In this document: in pieces, positions 7,273 through 15,639 of the stretch
Numbering within the stretch: the first letter of the stretch is position 1
Layout of the letters: every line of letters begins with the position of its first letter
Source of the DNA: Cryptoclostridium sp036644995
GTDB lineage: Bacteria; Bacillota; Dehalobacteriia; UBA7702
Length of the DNA stretch: 60,252 nt
NCBI GenBank assembly: GCA_036644995.1
Contig: JAVXOZ010000011.1
Coordinates: 1 to 60,252, forward strand
Direction: 5' to 3'
Notes under the pieces: generated by a model
Seen by the model: only the letters and a program-made list of their open reading frames with translations
What the model was told of the DNA's origin: nothing
Databases searched by the model: none
Program-made: the position numbers and the translations under genes

Positions 7273-7866
7273 ATGAAGGAAAAAGGACTTATTTTTGATT
7301 TGGAAAATATTTTAATATTTTATGAAGTGCCGTGCCATGCAGAGGAAAAACTAATTTGGGATTTTCTTATCAGCAAAAAATATATTTTCCATAGTGATGA
7401 TTTACAGGGCAAAAACCCATGTAAATTTGCAGATGAATTTAAAGAATACCGAGGAAATGATGATGCTTTCCTCCAAGCCGAAAGGGCAAAACTCCACAGA
7501 AAATATCTAATGGATGCAGTGGGAACTCCAAGCGTAAGTGGGGTTTTACAAACCTTAGCACAAAAATACCAAATAGTTATTTTAGCACAAAGCCAAGGTG
7601 ATGGCATAATTAAAGCCTTGGCAAAAGCAGGCATTAGAAACTATGTAAATTTCATTGTCCCCGGTGAAAAATGGGTGGGTAAAGCCCCCATAACCTTGGG
7701 TTTGGATATTGCCATGGAAAAATATCCGAAAATACCAAAAAGCAACTGGCTTTATGTGGGAAACCCAAGCTCACACCACATGGCAAAAGCAGCAAATATA
7801 AGGTTTTTACCCTACGGAATTGCCCCTTATGAAAATTTAGAGGACATTATGGAAGAATTAATTTAA
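7273..7866 (+). CDS. HAD-superfamily protein with altered catalytic motifs
   Basis: A 197-residue protein with the HAD fold order: motif I FDLENI (D9 and E11 in place of the usual second Asp), a helical cap at about 20-85, a motif II-like strand VILAQSQ (101-107), motif III K137 (VGKAP) and motif IV YVGNPSS (N164 in place of the usual Asp after the Gly). The nucleophile Asp is kept but the general acid and one metal ligand are changed, so ordinary phosphatase activity is doubtful. It may be a binding or regulatory relative, or use another chemistry. A GAGG site precedes the ATG. It stands alone before tRNA-Ser. Confidence 0.6.
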   Translation: MKEKGLIFDLENILIFYEVPCHAEEKLIWDFLISKKYIFHSDDLQGKNPCKFADEFKEYRGNDDAFLQAERAKLHRKYLMDAVGTPSVSGVLQTLAQKYQIVILAQSQGDGIIKALAKAGIRNYVNFIVPGEKWVGKAPITLGLDIAMEKYPKIPKSNWLYVGNPSSHHMAKAANIRFLPYGIAPYENLEDIMEELI

Positions 7867-7873
7867 AAAAGGC

Positions 7874-7902
7874 TTGCATTTACTGTAATTATTTAGTATA
7901 AT
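7874..7902 (+). promoter_or_regulatory. Promoter of tRNA-Ser
   Basis: TTGCAT, a 17-base spacer and TATAAT end 29 bases before the tRNA 5' end. Confidence 0.7.
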
Positions 7903-7931
7903 AATCTTCGCTGATGTAAATATAGCGTTAT

Positions 7932-8021
7932 GGAGAGATGGCCGAGTTTGGCTTAAGGCGCACGCCTGGAAAGCGTGTTGGTGTAACAGCCTCGCAGGTT
8001 CGAATCCTGTTCTCTCCGCCA
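7932..8021 (+). tRNA. tRNA-Ser (anticodon GGA)
   Basis: A 90-base class II tRNA with encoded CCA. The acceptor GGAGAGA pairs with TCTCTCC, the T-arm has GTTCGAATC, the anticodon loop CTGGAAA gives GGA (reads UCC/UCU), and a long variable arm follows as expected for Ser. Confidence 0.94.
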
Positions 8022-8025
8022 TGGG

Positions 8026-8072
8026 GAAACCACCATTATACAGGCTTTATGCTTGAAAATGGTGGTTTTTTT
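8026..8072. terminator. Terminator of tRNA-Ser
   Basis: AAACCACCATT pairs with AATGGTGGTTT around an 18-base loop and is followed by TTTTTTT. The A-tract before it may let it work for leftward transcripts as well. Confidence 0.85.
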
Positions 8073-8204
8073 ATACGCTTTTTTAAGGGAAATGCAAAAA
8101 TCAACAAGGCTGTGAACAGGTGTTAAGCAAATGCCATTAAAAAAATCCACAGGAAAATTCACGCAAATATCCCCACTACACAAACAACCAAATATGAATG
8201 TTTC

Positions 8205-8363
8205 AGATTGTCAAAAACATAGTTTTTTGGTAAGATGTCAGGCTGTTAAGAAAGCCTTAGATTTAGCAAAACTCCCTAAGCAGCGGCTGTGCAGCATACA
8301 TAGATGTACATAAGCAGTGTGTGAGAAGGGATTTTACCGAATATCAAACTTTATCAACAGCCT
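8205..8363 (+). repeat. Structured intergenic repeat, subtype A, copy 2
   Basis: About 159 bp from AGATTGTC to AACAGCCT, with AGGCTGTT pairing AACAGCCT (copy 5 has the compensatory GTG/CAC version). The flanks form a 23-bp imperfect inverted repeat found nowhere else in the window (left CAAACAACCAAATATGAATG, right CCAAATTTGGTTGTTTG). It lies between convergent tRNA-Ser and the M23 peptidase gene. Confidence 0.8.
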
Positions 8364-8540
8364 AAAACATCCAAATTTGGTTGTTTGCTGATGAAATCAA
8401 TGCCAAGAAAGTGATTGGGTTATGGCACAGCTGAGGAACTTTTTGAAGAACAGATTCACCTCTTTTATCAACTTTGCGGAAAATTTGTTTATTTTAACAA
8501 TCTGCTCAATTTGTTATTGCAATTTTTAGTTGTTTTAATG

Positions 8541-8586
8541 AACTTGGTTTTTTAGTTAACTTGGTTTTTTAGTTAACTTGGTTTTA
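8541..8586. repeat. 17-bp tandem repeat
   Basis: AACTTGGTTTTTTAGTT occurs twice in full and then as AACTTGGTTTTA, just downstream of the leftward M23 peptidase gene. There is no gene in 8073-8610; the rest of the spacer holds repeat copy 2 and AT-rich DNA. Confidence 0.75.
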
Positions 8587-8610
8587 GCCAATTAATTTAA
8601 TACCGTAATT

Positions 8611-9363
8611 TTATTTTTTCTTATCAAATATTCTTTTAGCTACGATAATGGCTTTTAGCTCACTGTGGCGCATGGCTATTTGGTTTGTGCCGTCACCTAA
8701 AATATAGCCTGCATCTACCAAATATTTAATATCTGCCTGCCAATAATTGGGCACATCTTTAACGTTTTTATAGTAAGGGTTTTCCCTGTCAAAGGCTACC
8801 CAATCCACTAAATTACTTTGGTAAACGCTCATGTCCTTGGGGTCTTTAATCGCCCCTAAATCAACCCTTAACTGTACGGCTGGTCTTGCCCACTGTGGGA
8901 CATCTCCAATTTTTTTATACATCATTTCTTCAGCCTCCGTATTGTCTTTTTCTACGACATCATAATTTTTAAAATCTATATAATCACTGGGTTTTAAAAG
9001 ATTTTTATTGTAGCCCCAATTTGCTGAGTTTTGTACCTCTATATGCAAATGCGCACCAAAGGAGTGCCCTGTGTTGCCCATAATACCTATATAGTCACCT
9101 ACTTTTACCTTGCCAACCACAGGTGAACGTAGCTTCATATGTGCCATTAAAACCACTCTGTTTTCCTCGGTGCGTATGATGACCATATTGCCATAACTTG
9201 GGTCTTTTTTGTTGCTGATAATAGTTCCATTACAAGGTGACACTAAAGTTCTATCACCATCACAAACCCAATCCTCCCCGGAGTGATACCCCGCAGCCCA
9301 ACTACCGGGCTTTTTAAACGGAGTAGTCATTCTGGCATAATCTAAAAAGGGTGAACGCATCAT
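8611..9363 (-). CDS. M23-family peptidase with SLH-like C-terminal region
   Basis: A 250-residue cell-wall peptidase. The LytM/M23 zinc site is complete: H27 and D31 (HSGED), H75 (MAHM) and H105/H107 (HLHIE). The C-terminal half (about 148-250) holds two units like S-layer homology motifs (KIGDVPQWARPAVQ and NVKDVPNYWQADIKYL), which could anchor the enzyme to wall polymer. It has no signal peptide: the protein begins MMRSPFLDYARM, as phage endolysins do, so export would need a holin, lysis or another route. GGAGGAGG precedes the ATG. Expected action is on peptide cross-links of peptidoglycan. Confidence 0.8.
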   Translation of the reverse strand: MMRSPFLDYARMTTPFKKPGSWAAGYHSGEDWVCDGDRTLVSPCNGTIISNKKDPSYGNMVIIRTEENRVVLMAHMKLRSPVVGKVKVGDYIGIMGNTGHSFGAHLHIEVQNSANWGYNKNLLKPSDYIDFKNYDVVEKDNTEAEEMMYKKIGDVPQWARPAVQLRVDLGAIKDPKDMSVYQSNLVDWVAFDRENPYYKNVKDVPNYWQADIKYLVDAGYILGDGTNQIAMRHSELKAIIVAKRIFDKKK

Positions 9364-9542
9364 TTTATTTTAACCTCCTCCAAGGCTATTTTTCTATATA
9401 AATAAAAATAAGCCCATTAGCTTAGAATAATATTTGCTATTATCCTCACTTATAAAATATGAAGAACTTAGTTAAAAGGTGCATTAATTATATTATTTTA
9501 TACATCAAACTTAAAGATTAATTGCCCTTAGAGATTATAAAT

Positions 9543-9634
9543 AAAAAACCTCCCAACGGTTAATTGTAGTGACCTCAATAAGTTAGTTTTTAGGTCTAAC
9601 TTATTGAGGCCACTACAAATGTTGGGAGGTTTTT
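9543..9634 (-). terminator. Terminator of the marR-MFS operon, interrupted by a MITE
   Basis: AAAACCTCCCAAC pairs with GTTGGGAGGTTTT with T-tracts outside. Without the 53-bp insert and one copy of its AAT duplication, the original terminator would have had a loop of only 7 bases (GGTTAAT). It lies about 90 bp beyond the MFS stop codon. Confidence 0.8.
9565..9617. mobile_element. 53-bp MITE-like element with IS3-type ends
   Basis: Two 22-bp ends, TGTAGTGACCTCAATAAGTT plus AG and its inverse with one mismatch, enclose only 9 bp. It is flanked by the 3-bp direct repeat AAT (9562-9564 and 9618-9620), a target duplication of the size made by IS3-family transposases. The ends resemble IS150-group termini (TG...CCTCAATAAGTTAGAC). 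It carries no gene and must have been moved by a transposase elsewhere. Confidence 0.7.
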
Positions 9635-9720
9635 GTTTAATTTATTAGCATATTTAACGGTTTAAATTTATTGGATATTAAAACATTTTTATTGGATAAT
9701 TATCAGTTTTTATTCATTCG

Positions 9721-12579
9721 TTACTGTGGTGCTATTTCATCTTGGGGCTTTTTTCTTTTTTCCTTATACAGCAGCAGCAATATCATACCCAATGCCGAGG
9801 CTATAACCACTGTGGCATATACCTGTTGAAAACCACCGTTAAGTGTTGCTTGAAATTCGTTTTCAATAGCAACTTTTTTTCCATCTATCTTCTTTAAATA
9901 GTCTTTTTCCGCATCTTTAAAAGCACCGGGTATTGCCTGTTTAAGGCTGGTCATTTCATAAATAGTGCCGCTCATAGTGCCTTCTGCATTTTTTATGCTT
10001 GCCATACCTTGTGCCAATTCTGTTTTACCTGCTTTTGCGGATTTTATTTTACCATTTAAGGTTTTTATACTACTTTTAAGTTCATTAATTTTTTTATTCA
10101 AATCATCGGCTGTTTTCACTTTAGCTAAATCCGCCAAAACATCCTTGGGCATAGATGCCTTAACATCCGCCGGCATTAAATCTACTATGCTATTGTAATT
10201 TGTATATTTACTCATCATCGCTGCCACGGATTTAAGCTGAGCCATAGCTGTATTTTGAGCCGTAAGTCCTGGACTCATTTGGCTTATTGCGGTATCCTCC
10301 TGAGATATTTTTGCCTTGGTCGGCTCTATTTCTCCATTTATTTGGTCTATTTCACCTTGTATTTGGGCAGTTTTATCCCCTATTTGAGAAACTGCGGTCA
10401 TACCGGATAAAGCACTTAAAACCTCGGAAGAAAGACCTGCTTTCACATCTTCCGGCAACATTTCCAAAAGATTGCTACCCTCACCACCGCCTAAAGCTGC
10501 GGCTGCAATATTATATTGATTTATCAAATCTTTTTTAACGGATAAAGAGGATTCCATACCCTGTATGCTCTGTTCTATCCCTGCTTTACTGTTTTTAGCC
10601 TCGTTTATTTTGTCATTTAGGGCATCAATACCACCCTGTAAACCTGCAATTTTAGCATTTAGGTCTGAGGCGGTTTTAACCGTGGCTAAATCTGCCAAAA
10701 CATCACTGGGTATCTTATTTTTCACATCAGGGGGCATTAAATCCACCACGCTGTCAGCGTTGGTTTTATCCCCCATTTTTGCCATCATTACCGAAACTTT
10801 TTCCAGTTGTCCTAAAGCCTTTTGTTGAGCTCCAAGCCCTGTGCTCATACCATTTATGCCCTTACCAATACCCTTATAGGCATCTTCCATATCAGGTAAA
10901 TTGCCATCCATATCTACTATGGCAGCGTTTATCCCCTCAATACCGCTATCCAATCCATTTTCTATATCCAGTATCACATCAGGGGTCATTTGAGCAAACA
11001 TAGCTGAGGCAAAAGTTTTGGTGTTAGCCACAATATTGGTAACATCCGAGGTTTGCATCATATCCTGCAAATCTTTGGGTACCTTAAAATCGCTGTTGTT
11101 GTTCATATTTATTTCCACTTGATCCAGTGTGGCAAGGTCGGGAATATCCATATTGGCAAATTGATCTTTGGTTTTTTCATCGGTTTTTAAAGTATTTATT
11201 TCCAAGGTTAATTCTTGGGCATAGGGCAAAGGCGGTATTGCGGCTTCATTAGGTAATAGCTCCATAATATTCCCCTGAACCCCAATGCCTGCATGAGCCA
11301 AAAAACCAATCATAATAGCCGGTGCTATCGCAGTGCCTATAGAGCGAATAAGGGAAACCGTAGCCAAGGCAGATGTGGACTCCTTAGGGTCGGTATTATC
11401 CAGCATCATATAGTTTAGGGGCGTACCCATGGTAAAGCCTACCCCCACACCAATAATCATTAAGCTCACCACAATGGTGATGAGATTGGGGTGATTAGCC
11501 GCTACCAATATTAAAAATAAGGCACCGGCAATAGAGGCAAATAAGCCAAAGCCCAAAACTATTTTCACCCCATATTTATCTATAAGTTTACCGGAAAGTG
11601 GGGCACCGATTCCTGCACACAGACCTAAAATAATAACATAATAGCCACCGCTGCCTGTTCTCATTTTCATGGCATTTTCCGAAAACTGAGGTACAAATAT
11701 CATCCCCATCATCACCACCCCGGTGATAAATGCCAAAATTAGAGTGATAATAATTTGAGAATTTTTAAAATAGGATAAGTTCAGCACAGGGTCCTCTGCT
11801 CTTTTTTCCACCCACACAAAAATGGGCAAAAGCACAATAAAGGTAAGCAAAAACGGATAAACAGCAGTGGTTTGCAAAGTACCTAAAAAATTGAAAAAGT
11901 CCACATTTTTCAAGCCATATAGCAAGGATAATACCATAACCGTTAAAATAGTAATACCCACAAAGTCTATTTTTTTTACGCTTTCTTCCTTGGTATTGGG
12001 CAACACTATAAACCCTGCTATGAGAATAAATAACGTGATAGGCAAATTAACATAAAAAATAAATTGCCAATTTGAGGTGCCAAATATATCTAAAATAGCA
12101 CTCCCTGCCGATGCTCCAAAGATGTTTGCCATCCCAAAAACACCACCAACCAAGCCCAAAGCCATACCCCTTTTTTCCGGAGGAAAGGTAGAGCCAAATT
12201 CCGCAGTTGCCACAGGTAAAATTCCACCGCCACCAATGGCTTGAACAGCACGGGCAACCAGTAAAAAGCTAAAACTGCCCACGCTTTGTGCCAGCCCACA
12301 AAGTAAAGAGCCAAAACCAAAGAGGAAAATGCTAACCAAATAGATGTTTTTTCTCCCTAACCTATCGGCTAATTTTCCCATTACCGGGATGCTGGCTGCA
12401 TAAGCCAATGTATAAATGGATATTATCCAAACCCCTATTTTGTCATCCACCAGTAGGTCATTTTGAATAACTGTACGTGCAGGTGTTACTATCCCCGTAT
12501 CAATTGCACCCATGAAAATGCCCAAAAGATACACCGCCATAATTAACCCAAAACTCATTTTTTTATTGCGATCTGTCAT
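9721..12579 (-). CDS. Giant MFS drug exporter (DHA2 family) with a large extracellular coiled-coil insert
   Basis: A 952-residue permease; family members usually have 450-550 residues. Residues 1-430 hold about 13 membrane helices with DHA2 signatures: AIDTGIV (25-31), motif A GKLADRLGRK (68-77) and a motif C-like stretch near 145-160. The last helix is at about 918-938, followed by a short basic tail. Between them, about 435-912 is a hydrophilic insert that by DHA2 topology lies outside the cell. It has three related units near 600-870 built on a motif like LMPxDVKxxxPxDVLADLAxVK, separated by coiled coils. It probably exports a toxic or lipophilic compound using the proton gradient. The marR gene 84 bases upstream on the same strand is its likely regulator. 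Confidence 0.85.
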   Translation of the reverse strand: MTDRNKKMSFGLIMAVYLLGIFMGAIDTGIVTPARTVIQNDLLVDDKIGVWIISIYTLAYAASIPVMGKLADRLGRKNIYLVSIFLFGFGSLLCGLAQSVGSFSFLLVARAVQAIGGGGILPVATAEFGSTFPPEKRGMALGLVGGVFGMANIFGASAGSAILDIFGTSNWQFIFYVNLPITLFILIAGFIVLPNTKEESVKKIDFVGITILTVMVLSLLYGLKNVDFFNFLGTLQTTAVYPFLLTFIVLLPIFVWVEKRAEDPVLNLSYFKNSQIIITLILAFITGVVMMGMIFVPQFSENAMKMRTGSGGYYVIILGLCAGIGAPLSGKLIDKYGVKIVLGFGLFASIAGALFLILVAANHPNLITIVVSLMIIGVGVGFTMGTPLNYMMLDNTDPKESTSALATVSLIRSIGTAIAPAIMIGFLAHAGIGVQGNIMELLPNEAAIPPLPYAQELTLEINTLKTDEKTKDQFANMDIPDLATLDQVEINMNNNSDFKVPKDLQDMMQTSDVTNIVANTKTFASAMFAQMTPDVILDIENGLDSGIEGINAAIVDMDGNLPDMEDAYKGIGKGINGMSTGLGAQQKALGQLEKVSVMMAKMGDKTNADSVVDLMPPDVKNKIPSDVLADLATVKTASDLNAKIAGLQGGIDALNDKINEAKNSKAGIEQSIQGMESSLSVKKDLINQYNIAAAALGGGEGSNLLEMLPEDVKAGLSSEVLSALSGMTAVSQIGDKTAQIQGEIDQINGEIEPTKAKISQEDTAISQMSPGLTAQNTAMAQLKSVAAMMSKYTNYNSIVDLMPADVKASMPKDVLADLAKVKTADDLNKKINELKSSIKTLNGKIKSAKAGKTELAQGMASIKNAEGTMSGTIYEMTSLKQAIPGAFKDAEKDYLKKIDGKKVAIENEFQATLNGGFQQVYATVVIASALGMILLLLYKEKRKKPQDEIAPQ

Positions 12580-12662
12580 GTTTTGCCTTCTTTTCTTGTT
12601 TTATGATATTATTTTCGGTCTGTTAGGTATTATATTGGTTTAATTTTTTAAAAATGCGTAAT

Positions 12663-13088
12663 TTATTGATTATCTGCTATTAATTTATTGGAATTTTTAG
12701 CCATTTTGCCAATAATACGTTCCATCTCCTTAATATCCTCAGAACTTATCCCTGCATAGATATTATCATTCCACTCCTGCAATATTTGGGACATTTCACC
12801 CAGCACCGCATTGGCTTGGGCAGTTATGGATATGCGTTTTTCCCTTTTATTTTCAGGATTTTCCTGCCTTTTTATTAAGCATTTTGCCTCAAGCTTGCCT
12901 ATGGTTTTGGCAATGGCACCTTTATCTATACCCAAATGTTGGGCTATTTGCTCCTGATTACACTCTCTGCCTTGACTTAAATACATAAGCACCAACTGCT
13001 CGGGAAAGCCTAAATTTCTATTCTGCAATTTTCTTTCGGAAAACACTCGCATTTGCCTTACAATCATGGATAATTCATTCATTAACAA
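12663..13088 (-). CDS. MarR-family transcriptional regulator
   Basis: A 141-residue winged-helix regulator of typical length. The HTH is at about 40-70 (NQEQIAQHLGIDKGAIAKTI) and the wing follows with RQENPENKREKRISIT. AGGAGG stands 9 bases from a TTG at 13088 but 15 bases from the next ATG, so TTG is the preferred start. It is first in a two-gene operon with the MFS exporter. A strong promoter with two adjoining palindromes about 490 bases upstream is its likely own target, giving ligand-released repression of the pump. Confidence 0.88.
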   Translation of the reverse strand: MLMNELSMIVRQMRVFSERKLQNRNLGFPEQLVLMYLSQGRECNQEQIAQHLGIDKGAIAKTIGKLEAKCLIKRQENPENKREKRISITAQANAVLGEMSQILQEWNDNIYAGISSEDIKEMERIIGKMAKNSNKLIADNQ

Positions 13089-13345
13089 AGTAATTTACCT
13101 CCTTTTACCCTATAAAAAAAGCTATGCACCGTTATTAACTAAAAACCTGTATCATTGGGATTTGAAAAGTATTAGGTTAAGCACCTGTACCGAGCAGTTT
13201 ATTATCTCTAATACATTAGCTAAAACCTTGGTTAAAGAATTATTTACTTAAACCTGTTAATTAAAATACCTTTATTTAGCCTTGCTAATTCAAAATACCT
13301 TAATTTAAACTTTATTACTTAAGGACGGGCATTGCAAATTTAAAG

Positions 13346-13460
13346 TTACTTGCTTACTTGCTTACTTGCTTACTTGCTTACTTGCTTACTTGCTTACTTA
13401 CTTACTTGCTTACTTGCTTACTTACTTACTTACTTACTTACTTGCTTACTTGCTTACTTT
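13346..13460. repeat. (CTTACTTG/CTTA) microsatellite in the marR leader
   Basis: About 115 bp made only of CTTA and CTTG tetramers, mostly alternating as an 8-bp unit. It lies inside the predicted 490-base leader of the marR-MFS transcript. Such tracts change length by slippage. The apparent Leu/Thr/Cys/Tyr reading frames through it have no ribosome site and are not called as genes. Confidence 0.9.
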
Positions 13461-13556
13461 AAACCTTATTTTTTAAAATCAACTAATAAAACACATCACT
13501 TAAGCTTTGTTATTTTAGGTGATAATGCAAATAACGCCTTTAAACCCCAAAGCACT

Positions 13557-13585
13557 GTTGTCTTAACAACTGTTGTAACGACAAC
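13557..13585 (-). promoter_or_regulatory. Twin palindromic operators at the marR promoter
   Basis: Two perfect dyads of the same form stand 1 bp apart: GTTGTCTTAACAAC (13557-13570) and GTTGTAACGACAAC (13572-13585), both GTTGT-4-ACAAC. They adjoin the -10 box and cover the expected transcription start. MarR dimers bind dyads of this size, so autoregulation of the marR-MFS operon is the simplest reading. Confidence 0.6.
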
Positions 13586-13586
13586 T

Positions 13587-13615
13587 ATACTATAACAAAA
13601 CCCACCTCTTGTCAA
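13587..13615 (-). promoter_or_regulatory. Promoter of the marR-MFS operon
   Basis: On the minus strand TTGACA, a 17-base spacer and TAGTAT. It reads toward marR with a long leader that contains the microsatellite. No other leftward gene starts between it and marR. Confidence 0.6.
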
Positions 13616-14011
13616 TACATTTTTGCAAAACAACAAAAAATCTGATGCAAAGTGAACAATTTCACCTACACCAGATCCCAGCAATATGGCAATTATTAAA
13701 AAACAACCACCATATCCAATATTCAATTTTAAAGTCAAAGATAATCCAATTTCAAACCATTGAGATTGTTTAAACCATTGAGATTGCCAATTCAAAGCCA
13801 CCCTTTACCCCAAGTTAAAATCGGATTACATATTCCCAATACCAAGGTAAAGCCTAACTTAAACTGCCATGGCACTTTTAACATAGCACTTTTAACATAG
13901 CACTTTTAAAAACATTTACCAATTTAATTTAAGCCCACGCCAAAATTTTACGTAAAGAAAAATTGCAATCTAATTTAAAGCACTTACCAAGCTTGAGCAC
14001 GTATCGCTTTT
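13616..14011. other. Gene-free spacer with short tandem duplications
   Basis: No gene is visible. AAACCATTGAGATTG is repeated with an 18-bp period from 13754, and GCACTTTTAACATA is repeated with a 14-bp period 2.7 times at 13872-13909. The remaining DNA is AT-rich. Confidence 0.6.
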
Positions 14012-14293
14012 TTATAAAAGAACGTTAATCACCATGTAAACCAATCTTTCCAGCACAAAAAGAATCAGCATCAAAATCATAGGGGAAAAATCCACAGGCA
14101 AAGCCGCCGAGGGTTTAAACATCCTTCTAATTGGAGCTAATAGAGGTTCTGTCATACTAAAAATAAACTGGTAAATTTTTCCATAGGGATTTATGCGTAC
14201 CCAAGAAAGGATTACACGAGCCAATAAGATGATAAAATATACTTCAAAAGCAATATTCACACATTGAAGTAATAAAGCTGCAAATCCGCTCAT
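14012..14293 (-). CDS. YggT/YlmG-family membrane protein
   Basis: A 93-residue protein with two membrane segments (about 5-30 and 70-92) and the family motif between them: ARVILSWVRINPYG then FSMTEPLLAPIRRM. YggT proteins are small inner-membrane proteins linked to division clusters in Gram-positives. The start overlaps the proC stop by 4 bases, so it is the translationally coupled last gene of the pgeF-to-yggT cluster. The downstream partners usual in Firmicutes (an S4-domain RNA-binding protein and divIVA) are absent here. Confidence 0.9.
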   Translation of the reverse strand: MSGFAALLLQCVNIAFEVYFIILLARVILSWVRINPYGKIYQFIFSMTEPLLAPIRRMFKPSAALPVDFSPMILMLILFVLERLVYMVINVLL

Positions 14294-15108
14294 ATTTTTC
14301 CTCCACTTTTATTGCCCAAGGCAACACCTTTTTCTGCGGTTGCTACCACAGCTTCGATAATATCACTGCGAAAACCCCCTGCTTCCAGCTTACGCACACC
14401 CTCAATGGTGGTACCACCGGGGCTTAAAACAGCATCTCGCAGTTGGCTGGGTTTAGCATCGGTAGAAATTAATAATTTCGCCGCTCCCAGCATAGTTTGG
14501 TTAGCTAAAGATAATGCCAATTCCTTTGTTAACCCAACTTCAATACCGCCCAGCACCAAGCTTTCAATCATAGTATAAAAGAAAGCAGGCCCCGAAGCGG
14601 ATATAGCCATGGCGCCATTCATAATGGTTTCTTTAATCTCCTCAACCTTGCCAAGGGTTGAAAGCATATCCACTACCCATTGTTTTTCTTTTTCATCCAC
14701 ATATTCATTGGCGGTAACCAAGCAAACACCTGCCCCCACCGACATGGCGGTATTGGGCATTATGCGAATTATTTTGGCATTGGGCAATTTTCGGCTTAAG
14801 GTAGATAAGGGAATACCTGCCATTAGGGAAATAATAATTTGCCCACTTCTGTAATTTTCTGCCAAAATATCTTCAACATCGGGATATATCTGGGGTTTTA
14901 CCGCAAGGAAAAGCACCGAAGAGCTTTTAATTACATCTTCGTTGCTTTCCATTATTGAAACATCATATTTATCATGAAGAAAAGTTCTTCTTTCACGAAT
15001 AGGGTCAAACAAGAGATACTCCAAGTTTAAAGCTGCTGCCTTTTCCTTTAGACCCCCAATAATAGTTTCTGCCATTTGACCGCCGCCTAAAAAACCTAAG
15101 CTAAACAT
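14290..15108 (-). CDS. proC: Pyrroline-5-carboxylate reductase
   Basis: A 272-residue enzyme for the last step of proline synthesis: NAD(P)H reduction of pyrroline-5-carboxylate. The N-terminal Rossmann motif is GFLGGGQMAETII, AVKPQ follows at about residue 70, and the C-terminal P5CR signature is at about 220-250 (LRDAVLSPGGTTIEGV). The family is normally about 265-280 residues, so it is complete. It lies between sepF and yggT in the division cluster, an arrangement common in Firmicutes. Confidence 0.95.
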   Translation of the reverse strand: MFSLGFLGGGQMAETIIGGLKEKAAALNLEYLLFDPIRERRTFLHDKYDVSIMESNEDVIKSSSVLFLAVKPQIYPDVEDILAENYRSGQIIISLMAGIPLSTLSRKLPNAKIIRIMPNTAMSVGAGVCLVTANEYVDEKEKQWVVDMLSTLGKVEEIKETIMNGAMAISASGPAFFYTMIESLVLGGIEVGLTKELALSLANQTMLGAAKLLISTDAKPSQLRDAVLSPGGTTIEGVRKLEAGGFRSDIIEAVVATAEKGVALGNKSGGKI

Positions 15109-15141
15109 AGAGCACTCCTCATTCTACTATTCTGCAATTTA

Positions 15142-15624
15142 CTATTCCACAACAGAAAAATAGCTTTCTTTGTCTTTCATTTCTTCAATACGACCAACCA
15201 AATCCACTTGTCCCACAGCAAATATAAAGGTATTGCTGGAAACACGTTGAATGCTGCCACTCATAGCGAATGTTGTACCACTTAAAAAATCTATGGTTCT
15301 TTGTGCCTGAGCAGAATCCATACAAGCAAAGTTCACAATAACTGAACGACGCTGTTTTAAATTTTCGGCTATTCTTTCAACTTCGGCAAATCTTTTGGCT
15401 TTTACCAAAACCATTTGTACCGGGGAAGATTTTTTTTCTTCACTTATATGTTCATCTCTACCATATAAATCTGTGGTGCTCCTTTGATAACGATTACGGC
15501 GAAAAGAATTTGTATCTCTACTTTCAAACTCGTCGTCTTCTGCATAAAGAGAATCTTCTATATAATCTTCCTCGTCATCGGTGGGAAAACCAAAGAATCT
15601 CTTAAATGTTTCGTTCAAGGCCAT
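15142..15624 (-). CDS. sepF: Cell division protein SepF
   Basis: A 160-residue cytoplasmic protein that tethers FtsZ to the membrane and helps septum assembly. The N-terminus begins as a short amphipathic helix (MALNETFKRFFGF), which would be the membrane anchor. An acidic, poorly ordered linker covers about 15-70, and the globular domain covers about 72-155 with the conserved QRRSVIVNFACMD and RTIDFLSGTTFAMSG segments. It is 15 bases downstream of yggS and just before proC. Confidence 0.95.
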   Translation of the reverse strand: MALNETFKRFFGFPTDDEEDYIEDSLYAEDDEFESRDTNSFRRNRYQRSTTDLYGRDEHISEEKKSSPVQMVLVKAKRFAEVERIAENLKQRRSVIVNFACMDSAQAQRTIDFLSGTTFAMSGSIQRVSSNTFIFAVGQVDLVGRIEEMKDKESYFSVVE

Positions 15625-15639
15625 TATTCTACCTCCTTA

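Noticed and set aside
7938..8183. Reading frames on both strands across tRNA-Ser
   Set aside because: They are translations of the tRNA gene and its terminator; no ribosome site.
13350..13595. Leu/Thr/Cys/Ala-rich frames in the CTTA/CTTG tract
   Set aside because: Pure microsatellite translation with no start signal.
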